Assembly: GCA_963700105.1 (NCBI GenBank) | Contig: CAVOWL010000004.1 | Span: 1,364,001 to 1,428,000 of the forward strand | Origin: CAVUWL01 sp963700105 | GTDB taxonomy: Bacteria > Actinomycetota > Thermoleophilia > Solirubrobacterales > 70-9 | Direction of reading: 5' to 3' | DNA: 64,000 bases | Shown: piece after piece, positions 42,546-51,655 of the stretch | Layout of the letters: each line of letters opens with the position of its first letter | Position numbering within the stretch: the stretch's first letter is position 1 | The notes under the pieces: generated by a model | Told to the model about the DNA's origin: nothing | Seen by the model: the letters and a program-made list of their open reading frames with translations, nothing else | Databases searched by the model: none | Made by a program: the position numbers and the translations under genes

Positions 42546-43669
42546 CTCGCTTCGCGAAGCATCTGGGCCTCCGGCAGGCGCTTCAGTTTTTTCAGAGTGT
42601 TGTTCTCGATCTGGCGGATGCGCTCCCGGGTGACGCCGAAGGTACGGCCCACCTCCTCAAGCGTCAGCGGCTCCAAGCCCGAGAGTCCGTAGCGCAGCTC
42701 GATCACCTGGCGCTCGCGCTCGGGAAGGGCGTTTAGGGCCTTGCGCACGCCCTCCTTTTGCAGGTGCTCGCTCGCTTCCTCAAAGGGCTCAGAGACCGCG
42801 TCATCGGCGACGAAATCACCGAGCTCGGATTCATCCTCATCGCCGACCGGTTTCTCAAGCGAAACCGGTAGCTGGGCAACCCTGAGGATGTCGCGCACGT
42901 CGCGCACTGACCAGCGCAGCTCCTCGGCAATCTCAGCCGGCTCGGGCTCTCGGCCAAGTTTTTGGACCAACTGGCGTTCGACGTGGGAAACCCGATTTAG
43001 CTTCTCGACCATATGGACGGGAATCCGAATTGTGCGCGCCTTGTCGGCGATCGCCCGGGTCACCGCCTGGCGGATCCACCAGGTCGCGTAGGTCGAGAAC
43101 TTATAGCCACGCCGGTAGTCGAACTTCTCAACCGCCCTGATCAATCCCAGTGAACCCTCCTGGATTAGATCAAGGAAGCTGAGCCCGCGCCCCAGGTAGC
43201 CTTTGGCGATCGAGACCACGAGGCGCAGATTCGCCTCCACCATCTGTCGCTTCGCCAGCATGTCGCCGCGCTCGATTCGCTTCGCCAGCTCGATCTCCTG
43301 GGTGGCGCTGAGCAGATCAACCTGGCCGATCGAGCGCAGGTACAAGCGCAACGAATCGAGGCTGGGCTCGACGGTCAGGTCCAACTCTTGCTTTTTGGAC
43401 TGGCCCCGGCCCGACTCCCCGCTGCGCTGTTCTTTGTAGGCACTTACCCCATCCTCGGCGATCACGTCGACGCCATGATCGATGAGGCTGGAATGCAGGC
43501 CGGCGACCTGCTCCTTTGTGACCTCAACCTCCTCGAGGGTGGCAGCAATCTGCTCGAAGGTCAGGTAGCCGCGCTCACGCCCCAGCGTGATCAGGCCCCG
43601 AAGCTCCTCGGAGTCCGCGAAGGGCTGTTCACCCGCATCCTGCTCCAGCCCCTGCGGGACCGTCCCCAT
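42542..43669 (-). CDS. rpoD: RNA polymerase primary-type sigma factor (sigma-70)
   Basis: 375 aa from the ATG at 43667-43669. Region 1.1 covers about residues 15-75; a charged linker follows. Region 1.2 and 2 include DSLRLYLRSIGQVDLLSATQEIELAK, ANLRLVVSIAKGYLGRGLSFLDLIQEG and the -10 reading helix YKFSTYATWWIRQAVTRAI (quoted in parts). Region 4 ends with EVGRTFGVTRERIRQIENNTLKKL, which reads the -35 box. All conserved parts are present, so it is probably the housekeeping sigma, though a second group 1/2 sigma elsewhere cannot be excluded. Overlaps the preceding gene's stop by four bases. Confidence 0.92.
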   Translation of the reverse strand: MGTVPQGLEQDAGEQPFADSEELRGLITLGRERGYLTFEQIAATLEEVEVTKEQVAGLHSSLIDHGVDVIAEDGVSAYKEQRSGESGRGQSKKQELDLTVEPSLDSLRLYLRSIGQVDLLSATQEIELAKRIERGDMLAKRQMVEANLRLVVSIAKGYLGRGLSFLDLIQEGSLGLIRAVEKFDYRRGYKFSTYATWWIRQAVTRAIADKARTIRIPVHMVEKLNRVSHVERQLVQKLGREPEPAEIAEELRWSVRDVRDILRVAQLPVSLEKPVGDEDESELGDFVADDAVSEPFEEASEHLQKEGVRKALNALPERERQVIELRYGLSGLEPLTLEEVGRTFGVTRERIRQIENNTLKKLKRLPEAQMLREAS

Positions 43670-43819
43670 CGATTCGATCTCAACTGCCTCCGGTAAAACC
43701 CTCTCCCCTTTCCCGGGGGAGCCGGCCCCGATGCTCCGGCCGCGCCGAAGTATAGGCGTAGCCACCGCGAAAATGGCGGCGGCACCCCGAGCGCCTCGGT
43801 TGCTTACCCTTGAAGTGTT

Positions 43820-44821
43820 ATGGCCGAGCTGAGCGCCCCATCCCGCGCCGAAACCGACGTCCAAGCCGCGGTTCCCGCGACGCAAATCAGCCTCTCTCGG
43901 GTCGGCGTCAGGGGCGTCGAGAAGGTGATCCGGGTGAAGACAGACGGAACCGAGAACCTCTTCTACGCCGATTTTGAGTGCCTTGTCGACCTCAACCCAA
44001 ATCAGGCTGGTGTTCACATGTCGCGATTTGAGGAGATCGTCGGCGAGGCGATCGATGAGGTCGTGCTGGGCGAGGCATTTCGCGCCGAGGTCCTTGCCGC
44101 CCACATCGCCCAGCGAGTTCGCGAGCGCCAGGCCGGAAGCCGCGCCGAGGTCTCGGTCACCGCGCGCTACCCCGAGACCGTCTCAACTCCAGCGACGAAG
44201 CGCCAGACCCAGGAGATCTACGTTCTCTTCGGCACCGCGGTCGCCTCCGAGGGAGGAACCCGTACTTTGATCGGCGTCCAGGCGCAGGGGATGACCGCCT
44301 GTCCCTGTGCACAGGAGATGGTCGCGGGGCTCGCCCGCGAACGCCTCGCCGAGCGTGGATTTGATCCCGAGCAGACCGAGCGAGCGCTGGAGGCGGTACC
44401 GATCGCCACACACAACCAGCGCGGCATCGGCACCCTCTACGTTGGCTGCCCCGAGGGAGCTGAAGCTTGGATCGATGCCCCAGAGCTGCTGCGCATCGTC
44501 GAGGACTCGATGAGCTCGGAGATCTATGAGCTAATGAAGCGCCCCGACGAGCTGGCGGTCGTGGCCAAGGCCCATTCGCGACCGCGCTTTGTTGAGGACT
44601 GCGTTCGTGAGATGGCGCGGCTGGTGATTGAGCACTATGAGGACCTTCCCGCGCAGGCTTTCGTGATGGCGCGCCAGGAGAACCTGGAGACGATCCACCG
44701 CCACAACGTCATCGCCGAACGCTATGGCCTGCTCGGCGATCTACGCGAAGAGCTCTCGGGCGGGGCGCACCAGCGCCGCCACATGACAATGCGCGAGTGG
44801 CTGGAGGCGCCGGTCAGCTGA
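43820..44821 (+). CDS. folE2: GTP cyclohydrolase I type IB
   Basis: 333 aa. FolE2 converts GTP to dihydroneopterin triphosphate, the first step of folate synthesis; unlike FolE it can use metals other than zinc. The catalytic cysteine lies in QGMTACPCAQEM (about residue 155), and THNQRGIG and HYEDLPAQAFVMARQENLETIHRHN (quoted as ENLETIHRHN) are family motifs. In this window it is the pterin-pathway counterpart of the dehydratase at 20 kb. No Zur box was recognised in the 150-bp promoter region shared with the sigma gene. Confidence 0.94.
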   Translation: MAELSAPSRAETDVQAAVPATQISLSRVGVRGVEKVIRVKTDGTENLFYADFECLVDLNPNQAGVHMSRFEEIVGEAIDEVVLGEAFRAEVLAAHIAQRVRERQAGSRAEVSVTARYPETVSTPATKRQTQEIYVLFGTAVASEGGTRTLIGVQAQGMTACPCAQEMVAGLARERLAERGFDPEQTERALEAVPIATHNQRGIGTLYVGCPEGAEAWIDAPELLRIVEDSMSSEIYELMKRPDELAVVAKAHSRPRFVEDCVREMARLVIEHYEDLPAQAFVMARQENLETIHRHNVIAERYGLLGDLREELSGGAHQRRHMTMREWLEAPVS

Positions 44822-45380
44822 CCCCGAGGTTGCGACCCCGCGCTTTGCGCTGAGCCTCGATCCGGCGGCGCAGCCCAAAGAAGTAATCAGCACCGCTGAG
44901 GACGGTGACGATGACCGCGCAGTAAAGGAGAGCATCGACCCACACCGGCGCCGGGTTGGCGGCGATCAGGGCGAATACGGCGGCGATCTGCAGCACCGTC
45001 TTTACCTTGCCAAGCCAGCTGGCGGCGATCACAATGCCGCGCTCAGCCGCGATCGCGCGCAACCCGGTGACGGCTATCTCGCGGGCAATTATCACCATCG
45101 CGACCCAGGCTTCGAGGCGGTGAAGCGAAACGAGGGAGATCAGGGCTGCGGTTATCAGCAGCTTGTCGGCGAGCGGATCCATCAGCTTGCCGAATGTGGT
45201 CACCGAGTCTCGCGAGCGGGCGAAGTAGCCGTCAAGGCCATCGGTCAGCGCGGCCAGAGCAAAGACCGCGGCGGCCAATGCATCGCCATTTGGCGTCTCG
45301 CCAAGCAGCGCGACGACCACGACCGGCACCGCAAGGATCCGCGCGAGGGTCAAAAAATTGGGGAGGTTGAGCGGGAACAT
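44814..45380 (-). CDS. pgsA: CDP-diacylglycerol-glycerol-3-phosphate 3-phosphatidyltransferase
   Basis: 188 aa membrane enzyme of phosphatidylglycerol synthesis. The N-terminus NLPNFLTLARILAVPVVV is typical. The CDP-alcohol phosphotransferase motif is complete: DGLDGYFARSR-x-GKLMDPLADK, with the four aspartates. Six hydrophobic segments are seen. It follows the MMPL gene by five bases and is probably cotranscribed. Its stop overlaps the convergent folE2 end. Confidence 0.94.
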   Translation of the reverse strand: MFPLNLPNFLTLARILAVPVVVVALLGETPNGDALAAAVFALAALTDGLDGYFARSRDSVTTFGKLMDPLADKLLITAALISLVSLHRLEAWVAMVIIAREIAVTGLRAIAAERGIVIAASWLGKVKTVLQIAAVFALIAANPAPVWVDALLYCAVIVTVLSGADYFFGLRRRIEAQRKARGRNLGVS

Positions 45381-45385
45381 CCCGC

Positions 45386-47599
45386 TCAGGAGCTTCCCGC
45401 TGGCGCCTTGGCCGAAGCGGCGGCGAGCTTGGCATCGCGGGCCGCGAAATAATCCTCACCCTCGATGCTGATGCGGGGCACCACTCGCTCCATCCAAGCT
45501 GGCAGCCACCATGCTCGGCGGCCGAGCAACACCATCACCGCTGGCACCAGCAAACAGCGGACCAGGGTCGAGTCAATCGCGATCGCCACCGCAAGCCCGA
45601 CGCCGAACTCCTTCACAATTGGGTTGCCGTTGAGCACGAAGCTGGTGAAGACGCAGACCATGATCGCCGCCGCGGATGTGATCACCCGGCCCGTATTGGC
45701 CAACCCTTCGATCACCGCGCGCTTCTCATCGCCGTGCTGTTTGTAGTGCTCGCGCATCTGGGTCAATAGGAACACCTCGTAATCCATCGAGAGCCCGAAC
45801 AGAATTGCGAACATCAGCAACGGCACGAAACTGACGATTGGGATCGGGTGGTCGAGGCCGATCAGGGAAGACCCCCATCCGAGCTGGAAAACCGCGGTCA
45901 CGACCCCATAGGCCGCCCCGACCGATAGTAGGTTCATCGCCGCCGCCTTGAGCGGGATGAGCAGCGAGCGGAAGGCGAGCAATAAAACGATGAAGCTGAG
46001 TCCGACAACGATCGCGATCATCAGCGGCAGTTGAGCACCGATCTGGGAGGCGAGATCGATGTAGCCGGCTGTCTGCCCGCCAACGTAGGCTTTCGCTGCG
46101 GTACCGGAGACCGCCGCAGGGATTGTCGTATCGCGCAAGTCGTTGACCAAGGTGACGGTCGAATCAGCCCACGGCTCGGACTTCGAGATCGCCGTGAAGA
46201 CCGCCACGGTTTTTTGCTTATCGAGGGTCGGTTCGGAGACGCCGGCTACGTCGGAGGCGGCGGCAACCTGCTTTTGCAGGCGGGGTAATCCGCTCATTGC
46301 TTCGGATGGCGATTTGAACTGTGCGGCAATCAACAGGGGGCCGGTGACGCCGGGGCCGAAGCCCTTATCGAGAGCGTCATAGGACTGGCGGGCGGTGGTC
46401 GACTTCGGCAACGCGCTGATGTCGTTTTGACCCAGTTCCAGTTGCAGGATCGGCAGTGCGAGCAAGACCAGAATCACCAGGGCGGAAATCGCTGAGCGCC
46501 AGGGACGATCGGCGACCCGCCTTGCCCACCTGGTCCAGCCGTGTGGCTGGTGATCATCGGGGTGGGTCTTGCCGAGCTGCACGCGCAGCGAGTTGATGTG
46601 AGGGCCAAGCGCTCCGAGCATCGCCGGCAGCAGCGTGGCGGCTGCCAGGATGGCAACAACCACGGCGATCGCCGCGGTGAAGCCGAGGGTGGTAACCAAC
46701 GGGATCCCGGCAAAGGCAAGCGAACAGAGCGCGATTACCACCGTAAAGCCGGCGAAGACGACCGCACCGCCCGCGGTTGCAGTCGCCCTGGCGATTGACT
46801 CTCGTAACTCCATGCCTTCGCGAAGCTGCAATTTGTGGCGCGTGACGATGAAGAGCGCGTAATCGATTCCCACTCCAAGCCCGATCATCGTCGCCAGGGT
46901 TGAGGCGACGCTTGGTACCTGAACCGTGTTCTCCAGGAGGCGGATGATCGAAAGGGCGCAGGCGAGCCCGATCACCGCGGAGGCGATCGGCAGCAGCATC
47001 GCGGTCGCCGTGCCAAAAGCGAAGAGAAGAATCACGACGGCGGCGGCAAGACCGATCGCGTCGCTCAGACCGGTCGAGGGCTTGGAGAGCTGCTGGCCGA
47101 CGTAGCCACCCACCGATGTCCTTATGCCTGCAGCCTTGGCCGGATTGGCGGCATCGAGCACCGACTGTGCGTCTTCTTCGTTGAGTTCCCCCGGACCCAC
47201 CCCGAGCACGACCGGGATATAGGCGACGGTGCCGTCGTTACTGAGAAAGGAAGCGCCGGCGCGACTGAGCGGGCTGATCGCCGAATTAACCTCCGGCAGC
47301 GCTTCCAGTCGCTTTTGGGTTTCGGCGATCGCGGTCGCGTACTTTGCTTCGGTCAGCTTGCCCCGCGGTGCTTCAAACGTCAGCGGATTACTGCCATATG
47401 CCTGCTGGGGAAGGTGCTGTTCGAGAAGTTCGGTTGCCTTCGTCGAATCGGTTCCCGGCAGGGTGAGGTTGTCGTTGGTCTTATCGCCGGACGCCTGTCC
47501 GGCGATCACCAGCGCAGCGGCGACGATCACCCAGATCGCAATCGTCGGGTAATGGTGGCGCGAGCAGAAGCGCCCGATCGCATAAAGCGGGGCGGTCAC
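45386..47599 (-). CDS. MMPL/RND family transporter
   Basis: 737 aa from a GTG at 47597-47599 (VTAPLYAIGRFC). Twelve membrane segments in two RND-type halves, each with a large external loop after its first helix. Motifs include GVGIDYALFIVTRHK (TM4, about residue 240) and GLSMDYEVFLLTQMREHY (TM10). These Asp/Tyr-containing pairs carry the proton relay in MmpL proteins. Family members export lipids or drugs across the membrane. Position beside pgsA is suggestive of lipid transport but no more. Confidence 0.92.
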   Translation of the reverse strand: MTAPLYAIGRFCSRHHYPTIAIWVIVAAALVIAGQASGDKTNDNLTLPGTDSTKATELLEQHLPQQAYGSNPLTFEAPRGKLTEAKYATAIAETQKRLEALPEVNSAISPLSRAGASFLSNDGTVAYIPVVLGVGPGELNEEDAQSVLDAANPAKAAGIRTSVGGYVGQQLSKPSTGLSDAIGLAAAVVILLFAFGTATAMLLPIASAVIGLACALSIIRLLENTVQVPSVASTLATMIGLGVGIDYALFIVTRHKLQLREGMELRESIARATATAGGAVVFAGFTVVIALCSLAFAGIPLVTTLGFTAAIAVVVAILAAATLLPAMLGALGPHINSLRVQLGKTHPDDHQPHGWTRWARRVADRPWRSAISALVILVLLALPILQLELGQNDISALPKSTTARQSYDALDKGFGPGVTGPLLIAAQFKSPSEAMSGLPRLQKQVAAASDVAGVSEPTLDKQKTVAVFTAISKSEPWADSTVTLVNDLRDTTIPAAVSGTAAKAYVGGQTAGYIDLASQIGAQLPLMIAIVVGLSFIVLLLAFRSLLIPLKAAAMNLLSVGAAYGVVTAVFQLGWGSSLIGLDHPIPIVSFVPLLMFAILFGLSMDYEVFLLTQMREHYKQHGDEKRAVIEGLANTGRVITSAAAIMVCVFTSFVLNGNPIVKEFGVGLAVAIAIDSTLVRCLLVPAVMVLLGRRAWWLPAWMERVVPRISIEGEDYFAARDAKLAAASAKAPAGSS

Positions 47600-47645
47600 C
47601 CTCCCATCTTCCCCGACTGGGCAGCCAAACGCCCCACGAAGCAAC

Positions 47646-48248
47646 TCATTTGGAGGGTGAGGTCGAGCCCGTCGCAAATGCCGTGGGGACAGCGGCCAGC
47701 CCCCGCAGCCCGAGCGCCTGGCGCAGGAGGACCATGTGTTCGGCCTGATTTGCGCCGATTGAGGCCAAGAGCGAGCGGGTTCCCGCGGTGGTCAGCTTGG
47801 CAACCCCGTTGAGGGTCCCCGCGTAGCCCTTGCTTTCTCTTTGATAGAGCAGCTCGAGGTAGTCGACGTGCCTGCGCTGAGCGGCGTAGTCGATGGCCTG
47901 GCGTTCACCCTTGACCTTGGCCTCATCGACCGTCGCGCCGAAACCGCGAATTGCCTTCATAAAGACGTCGGCGTGTTCTTGGTCTTGGGCACGAAAGACC
48001 CGCATTAGGGAGCCCCACCGGACCCCCGGCGCCGCCATGGCGTGACCATAGGCATCGATCGTCGCCAGTTCGCGGGCGAGAGCTGAGTTGAGTAGCGCCG
48101 CATCGGCTTCACTTTCGCCCTTGGCGCGCGTATTCATGCTCGCCCCCCCACAACCTGCAACGAAGGCGAAGGTTGCGGCGAGAGCGACGGCCGTTATCCC
48201 TCGTTTGCAAAGTGCCCCGGCGGCGCGGATGATTCGGGTCAAAGCCAT
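47646..48248 (-). CDS. Ferritin-like-domain lipoprotein
   Basis: 200 aa. The signal peptide ends in a lipobox FVAGC (about residue 33). The mature part is a four-helix bundle with ferritin-like Glu/His spacing: ELATIDAYGHAM, FRAQDQEHADVFMKAI and IGANQAEHMVLLRQAL. This matches the DUF4439/PF13668 type of surface ferritin-like proteins. Metal storage or oxidase activity is unproven. Starts 14 bp from the divergent UDG start. Confidence 0.85.
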   Translation of the reverse strand: MALTRIIRAAGALCKRGITAVALAATFAFVAGCGGASMNTRAKGESEADAALLNSALARELATIDAYGHAMAAPGVRWGSLMRVFRAQDQEHADVFMKAIRGFGATVDEAKVKGERQAIDYAAQRRHVDYLELLYQRESKGYAGTLNGVAKLTTAGTRSLLASIGANQAEHMVLLRQALGLRGLAAVPTAFATGSTSPSK

Positions 48249-48262
48249 GAGATCTCAAGCCT

Positions 48263-48982
48263 ATGAACTCAGAGCGCCCTGAAGCACTGGCGCAATTGGC
48301 GGCGGAAATCCACAGCTGCCGTCGTTGCCCGCGCCTGGTCAGTTGGCGTGAGGCGAGCGCCGCCAACCCGCCACGGCGTTTTCGAGGCGAGGATTACTGG
48401 GCTCGCCCTGTCGATGGCTTTGGAGACCCGCAGGCGCGGTTGGCAGTGATTGGGCTGGCTCCCGCGGCCCATGGAGCCAATCGTTGCGGGCGGATGTTCA
48501 CCGGTGATCGCTCCGGTGAATGGCTGTATGCGGCACTCTTTCGGGCCGGCTACGCAAACCGACCGCGATCTGAAACTCGTGGCGATGGTCTGCGTCTGAG
48601 CGACGCCTACGTGACCGCGGTGGTCCGTTGCCCGCCACCAGAAAATAAGCCCACCCCCGCCGAGCGGGACCGCTGCCTTACCTTCCTTGTGCGCGAGATT
48701 GACGCGCTGGCCAATTGCCGTGTCATCGTCGCGCTCGGCGCCTTTGCCTGGGACGGTGCGCTGCGAACGATGAAGGCCCTGGGGGCTGAGGCGCCCCGAC
48801 CGAAACCGCGTTTCGGCCACGGGGCCGAGGCGTCGGTGGGACGCTGGGAGCTGCTTGGTTGCTATCACCCCAGCCAGCAGAACACCTTCACCGGCAGACT
48901 GACCGAGCCGATGTTGGATCGGGTCCTCAGCCGCGCAGCGAAGTTGGCCCAATCCGACCAACCGAGCGCTCGCGAGGCTTGA
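48263..48982 (+). CDS. Uracil-DNA glycosylase, family 5 (UdgB type)
   Basis: 239 aa. Cysteines in the N-terminal CRRCPRLV and later positions bind a 4Fe-4S cluster. The catalytic region is VIGLAPAAHGANRCGRMFTGDRSG, in which family 5 has AAHG instead of the Asp of family 4. The C-terminal CYHPSQQNTFTGRLTEPML is a family hallmark. UdgB removes uracil and other deaminated bases, useful in GC-rich genomes. Starts on ATG at 48263. Confidence 0.94.
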   Translation: MNSERPEALAQLAAEIHSCRRCPRLVSWREASAANPPRRFRGEDYWARPVDGFGDPQARLAVIGLAPAAHGANRCGRMFTGDRSGEWLYAALFRAGYANRPRSETRGDGLRLSDAYVTAVVRCPPPENKPTPAERDRCLTFLVREIDALANCRVIVALGAFAWDGALRTMKALGAEAPRPKPRFGHGAEASVGRWELLGCYHPSQQNTFTGRLTEPMLDRVLSRAAKLAQSDQPSAREA

Positions 48983-49050
48983 CAAAGCGCCAATCATCAC
49001 CTTCGCATGCCACGGAACCAGAGCAACGGCGGCCTAGAATGCGCCGAGCG

Positions 49051-49124
49051 CGCCGGCGTAGCTCAGTTGGTAGAGCACTTCACTCGTAATGAAGGGGTCC
49101 CCGGTTCAAATCCGGGCGCCGGCT
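49051..49124 (+). tRNA. tRNA-Thr (CGT)
   Basis: Acceptor GCCGGCG/CGCCGGC, D-arm GCTCAGTTGGTAGAGC, anticodon stem CTTCA/TGAAG with loop CTCGTAA (anticodon CGT), T-arm CCCGG-TTCAAAT-CCGGG, discriminator T. The 3' CCA is not encoded. An IS66 element starts about 30 bp downstream. Confidence 0.97.
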
Positions 49125-49154
49125 CCTAAAAGTCCAGCAAATAGCAATAATTAT

Positions 49155-50687
49155 GTAAGCGTTCAGTCACCCACCCCTGCATAGCCTCAGGTGAGCGGTT
49201 GACATAAGCAGGCCCCGCGCCGGCCGCGGCGAACCCTGGCGGCATGGACCGCGCCGAGGCCGAGGCGATCCACGACTCCGGACGCGATGCCTGCGTCAAG
49301 GTCCTGCTGGCGCTGGCCAACCAGGTGCAGCGCCTCGAAGGTAGGGTCGAGCGGCTGGAAGGAGAGGTTCGGGAGCTGCGCCGCGACTCCGATAACTCCT
49401 CGCTTCCGCCCTCTGCCGATCCCGGTGCCGGCAAACGCCGGCGCAAGGGCAAGCGCTCCCCTCGCAACCCCGGTGCCCAGCCTGGCCACCCGGGCTCAGG
49501 TCGCGGGCTCTTGCCGATCGAGCAGGTCGATGAGGTGATCGAGCACCTGCCCGAGAGCTGCGCGCAGTGTGGGCACTCGCTCGCCGATCGGCCGGCGCGA
49601 GGCCCGATCCGCCGCCACCAGGTCGCCGAGCTGCCCGAGACCGCGGTCGCAGTGACCGAGCACCGCCTCTGCCGCCGCCGCTGCCCCGATTGCGGCGCGC
49701 TCACTCAGGCCGAGCTGCCGCCAGAGATCCCCCGCGAGCGCTTCGGCCCCCGCCTTCAGGGAGCCATCGCCACCCTCGCCGCGGGCTTTCGGCTCTCCCG
49801 CCGCCAGGTGGCCGATCTCTGCGGCGAGCTCTTCGGTTCCCAGATCGCGGTCGGCAGTGTCGACGCCATCCTCGGGCGCCAGGGCATCGCCCTGCGCGAG
49901 CCTCAGAAACGGCTCTGCGACGCGGTTCGCAGCGCCCCGGTCCTCTGCGTCGATGAGACCGGCTGGAAGCAAGCAGGGCAGACGCGGTTCCTCTGGGGCG
50001 CCTTTGCCGATCGGGCCGCCGTCCTTCGCGTCGCCCCCTCCCGTCACCGCGAGGAGGCCGAAACGCTGCTCGGCGAAACTGAGGCGATCGTCTCCTCGGA
50101 CCGCTGGTGGGCATATGACCATCTCGACCCCCCCCGCCGCCAGGTCTGCTGGTCGCACCTTCTGCGCGACTTTCGCTTCCACGCCGAGAGTCCGATTGCC
50201 GACCAGAGCGAGTTCGGTAAGGCCTGTCTGGGGGTCGCCGAGGAGGTGTTCTCTGCCTGGCGCGCCTTTCAGCACTCAGGCGACCGCCGAGCGCTTCGTC
50301 GCGAGATCGCTCCGCTGGAGCGCGAACTGCGAGCGCTCTGTGAGGCGGGGAAGCGAAAGTCGGCCAAGACCCGTTACCACCGCGGCCTCGCCCGCAACCT
50401 GATCAAGGTCTGGCCGGCGCTTTGGAACTTCATCGAGGCAGAGGGCGTCGAGCCGACCAACAATCGGGCCGAGCGCGGTCTGCGTCACGCGGTCATCTAC
50501 CGCAAGCTCTCCCAGGGCAACCGCTCTGCTCAGGGCGCCCTTGCAACCGAGCGGCTGCTCTCGGCGGCGATCAGTTGTCGGCTGCAGCGTCGCTCGCTCT
50601 TCGCCTACCTAGTCGAGGTCACCCAGGCCTCGATCCGCGGGCAGCCCAGGCCGGCACTGGTCTGAGGCGGGGTGACTGAACGCTTAC
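49155..50687 (+). mobile_element. IS66-family insertion sequence, intact
   Basis: 1,533-bp element bounded by perfect 18-bp terminal inverted repeats GTAAGCGTTCAGTCACCC (49155-49172 and its complement at 50670-50687). An 8-bp duplication ATAATTAT flanks both sides (49147-49154 and 50688-50695), as expected for IS66; it is itself palindromic. It carries one full transposase gene and no TnpA/TnpB accessory genes, as in the single-ORF IS66 branch. The undamaged ends and gene suggest recent insertion. Confidence 0.93.
49244..50665 (+). CDS. IS66-family transposase (TnpC-type)
   Basis: 473 aa. Residues 22-48 form a leucine-rich coiled coil (QVQRLEGRVERLEGEVRELRRD, quoted as LEGRVERLEGEV), then SSLPPS and GAQPGHPG. 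A zinc finger (CAQCGHSL with CPDCG) covers about 105-150. The DDE domain begins near VLCVDETGWK (first Asp), has VSSDRWWAYDHL and the final Glu in VEPTNNRAERGLRHAVIYRKLSQG (quoted as EPTNNRAERGLRHAVI). It is the only gene of its element and starts 89 bp inside the left repeat. Confidence 0.95.
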   Translation: MDRAEAEAIHDSGRDACVKVLLALANQVQRLEGRVERLEGEVRELRRDSDNSSLPPSADPGAGKRRRKGKRSPRNPGAQPGHPGSGRGLLPIEQVDEVIEHLPESCAQCGHSLADRPARGPIRRHQVAELPETAVAVTEHRLCRRRCPDCGALTQAELPPEIPRERFGPRLQGAIATLAAGFRLSRRQVADLCGELFGSQIAVGSVDAILGRQGIALREPQKRLCDAVRSAPVLCVDETGWKQAGQTRFLWGAFADRAAVLRVAPSRHREEAETLLGETEAIVSSDRWWAYDHLDPPRRQVCWSHLLRDFRFHAESPIADQSEFGKACLGVAEEVFSAWRAFQHSGDRRALRREIAPLERELRALCEAGKRKSAKTRYHRGLARNLIKVWPALWNFIEAEGVEPTNNRAERGLRHAVIYRKLSQGNRSAQGALATERLLSAAISCRLQRRSLFAYLVEVTQASIRGQPRPALV

Positions 50688-50696
50688 ATAATTATG

Positions 50697-51060
50697 GTAA
50701 CCGTTCAGTCCCCCTGACCCCTGGGGCGTGGTTTCGTGAGGATCATCGGTGGGCTACTGCTCAGGCGAGCGCGGGAAGTGGCTGCCCGCGAGCCGAGGCG
50801 GTGCAGCTCCTCTTCGAGTCGCTCGATCCGTGTCTGCAGGCCGGCGATTTGGCGCTCTGAGCGCTTCGCCAGCTCCTCAAGCGTTGCGCCAGCTCAAGCA
50901 TGAACTCGACGCAGGCCTCACGGCCGGAGTCGTAGACAGCTTCGGCCTCGGCGCGCTCCACGCCTCGGGGTTCGACGCGGTTGCGGGGAGCCCTTGTTAT
51001 GTCAACCGGCCCGTCGCCCTCCCGTACCCGGCGCGGGGCGGCCGGGGACTGAACGGTTAC
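50697..51060 (-). mobile_element. Internally deleted IS66 relative
   Basis: 364-bp relic with its own perfect 17-bp inverted repeats GTAACCGTTCAGTCCCC at 50697-50713 and 51044-51060. Inside, on the minus strand, a GTG at 50961 opens a frame homologous to the start of the intact transposase (ERAEAEAVYDSGREACVEF...LELAQRL); after about 28 residues a frameshift moves the coiled-coil homology to another frame. The rest of the gene is gone. No flanking duplication survives. It lies one base past the duplicated target of the intact copy and points the opposite way. Confidence 0.88.
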
Positions 51061-51133
51061 GGTTTGGGGGTTCCCTTCTTCCAGGGTGGATCCCTGGTTT
51101 CGGAGTCTCCGTCAGAAAGCCTGGCTCAGGAAC

Positions 51134-51628
51134 CTAGGAGTGCTTGGCGTTGAAGGTCAACGTGGCGGCTTGACAGTTGCCGGTCAAGCCCGGCTCCGCT
51201 TCGGCGGTCAATCCGGTCAAAGATACTTTGCCAACAACCTTCGTTGCGGATTTGAAGCTGCCGGAGAAATCGATCGTCGGCTGGGGCGTGCCGGTGTAGA
51301 GCGGTCCCTTGTAAGAGAATTTCCCGTTCTTGACGGGTAGGGGAAGGCCCTTTTCGTTTTCCTTAAAGGATTTCGAGCTAAACGACGTGCCGACCGGCAA
51401 CGTGGCGCCCTGAAAGTTGCAGCTGAATTCGACGGATATCGACTTGAGTTCGACCTTGCGGCCGGCGCCGGCTTTGGAGACACTAAGAGCGGTTTCTTGT
51501 TTCTGCGAGGTGGAGCCGCTGAACGGGCCGCTCGAGGGAGTGATGGGTTTGGCGATGGCAGCGGTTGCAACGGCGAGTGCGCCAACCAAGGCGATAACGG
51601 CAAAAAGACACCGCTTCTTCCGGCTCAT
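51134..51628 (-). CDS. Secreted protein of unknown function
   Basis: 164 aa. ATG preceded by GGAGGAGTGAA, a strong ribosome site. Signal peptide residues 1-26 (CLFAVIALVGALAVATAAIA). The mature chain is predicted beta-rich (LKSISVEFSCNFQGATLPVG; SFKENEKGLPLPVKNGKFSY) with two cysteines, one near residue 70 and one near the end (GNCQAATLTF). No family recognised, though small secreted beta proteins of this style seem common in this lineage. It is trapped between IS66 relics and the IS481 element. Confidence 0.72.
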   Translation of the reverse strand: MSRKKRCLFAVIALVGALAVATAAIAKPITPSSGPFSGSTSQKQETALSVSKAGAGRKVELKSISVEFSCNFQGATLPVGTSFSSKSFKENEKGLPLPVKNGKFSYKGPLYTGTPQPTIDFSGSFKSATKVVGKVSLTGLTAEAEPGLTGNCQAATLTFNAKHS

Positions 51629-51655
51629 TTCACTCCTCCAAAGTTGATCGAGCTT

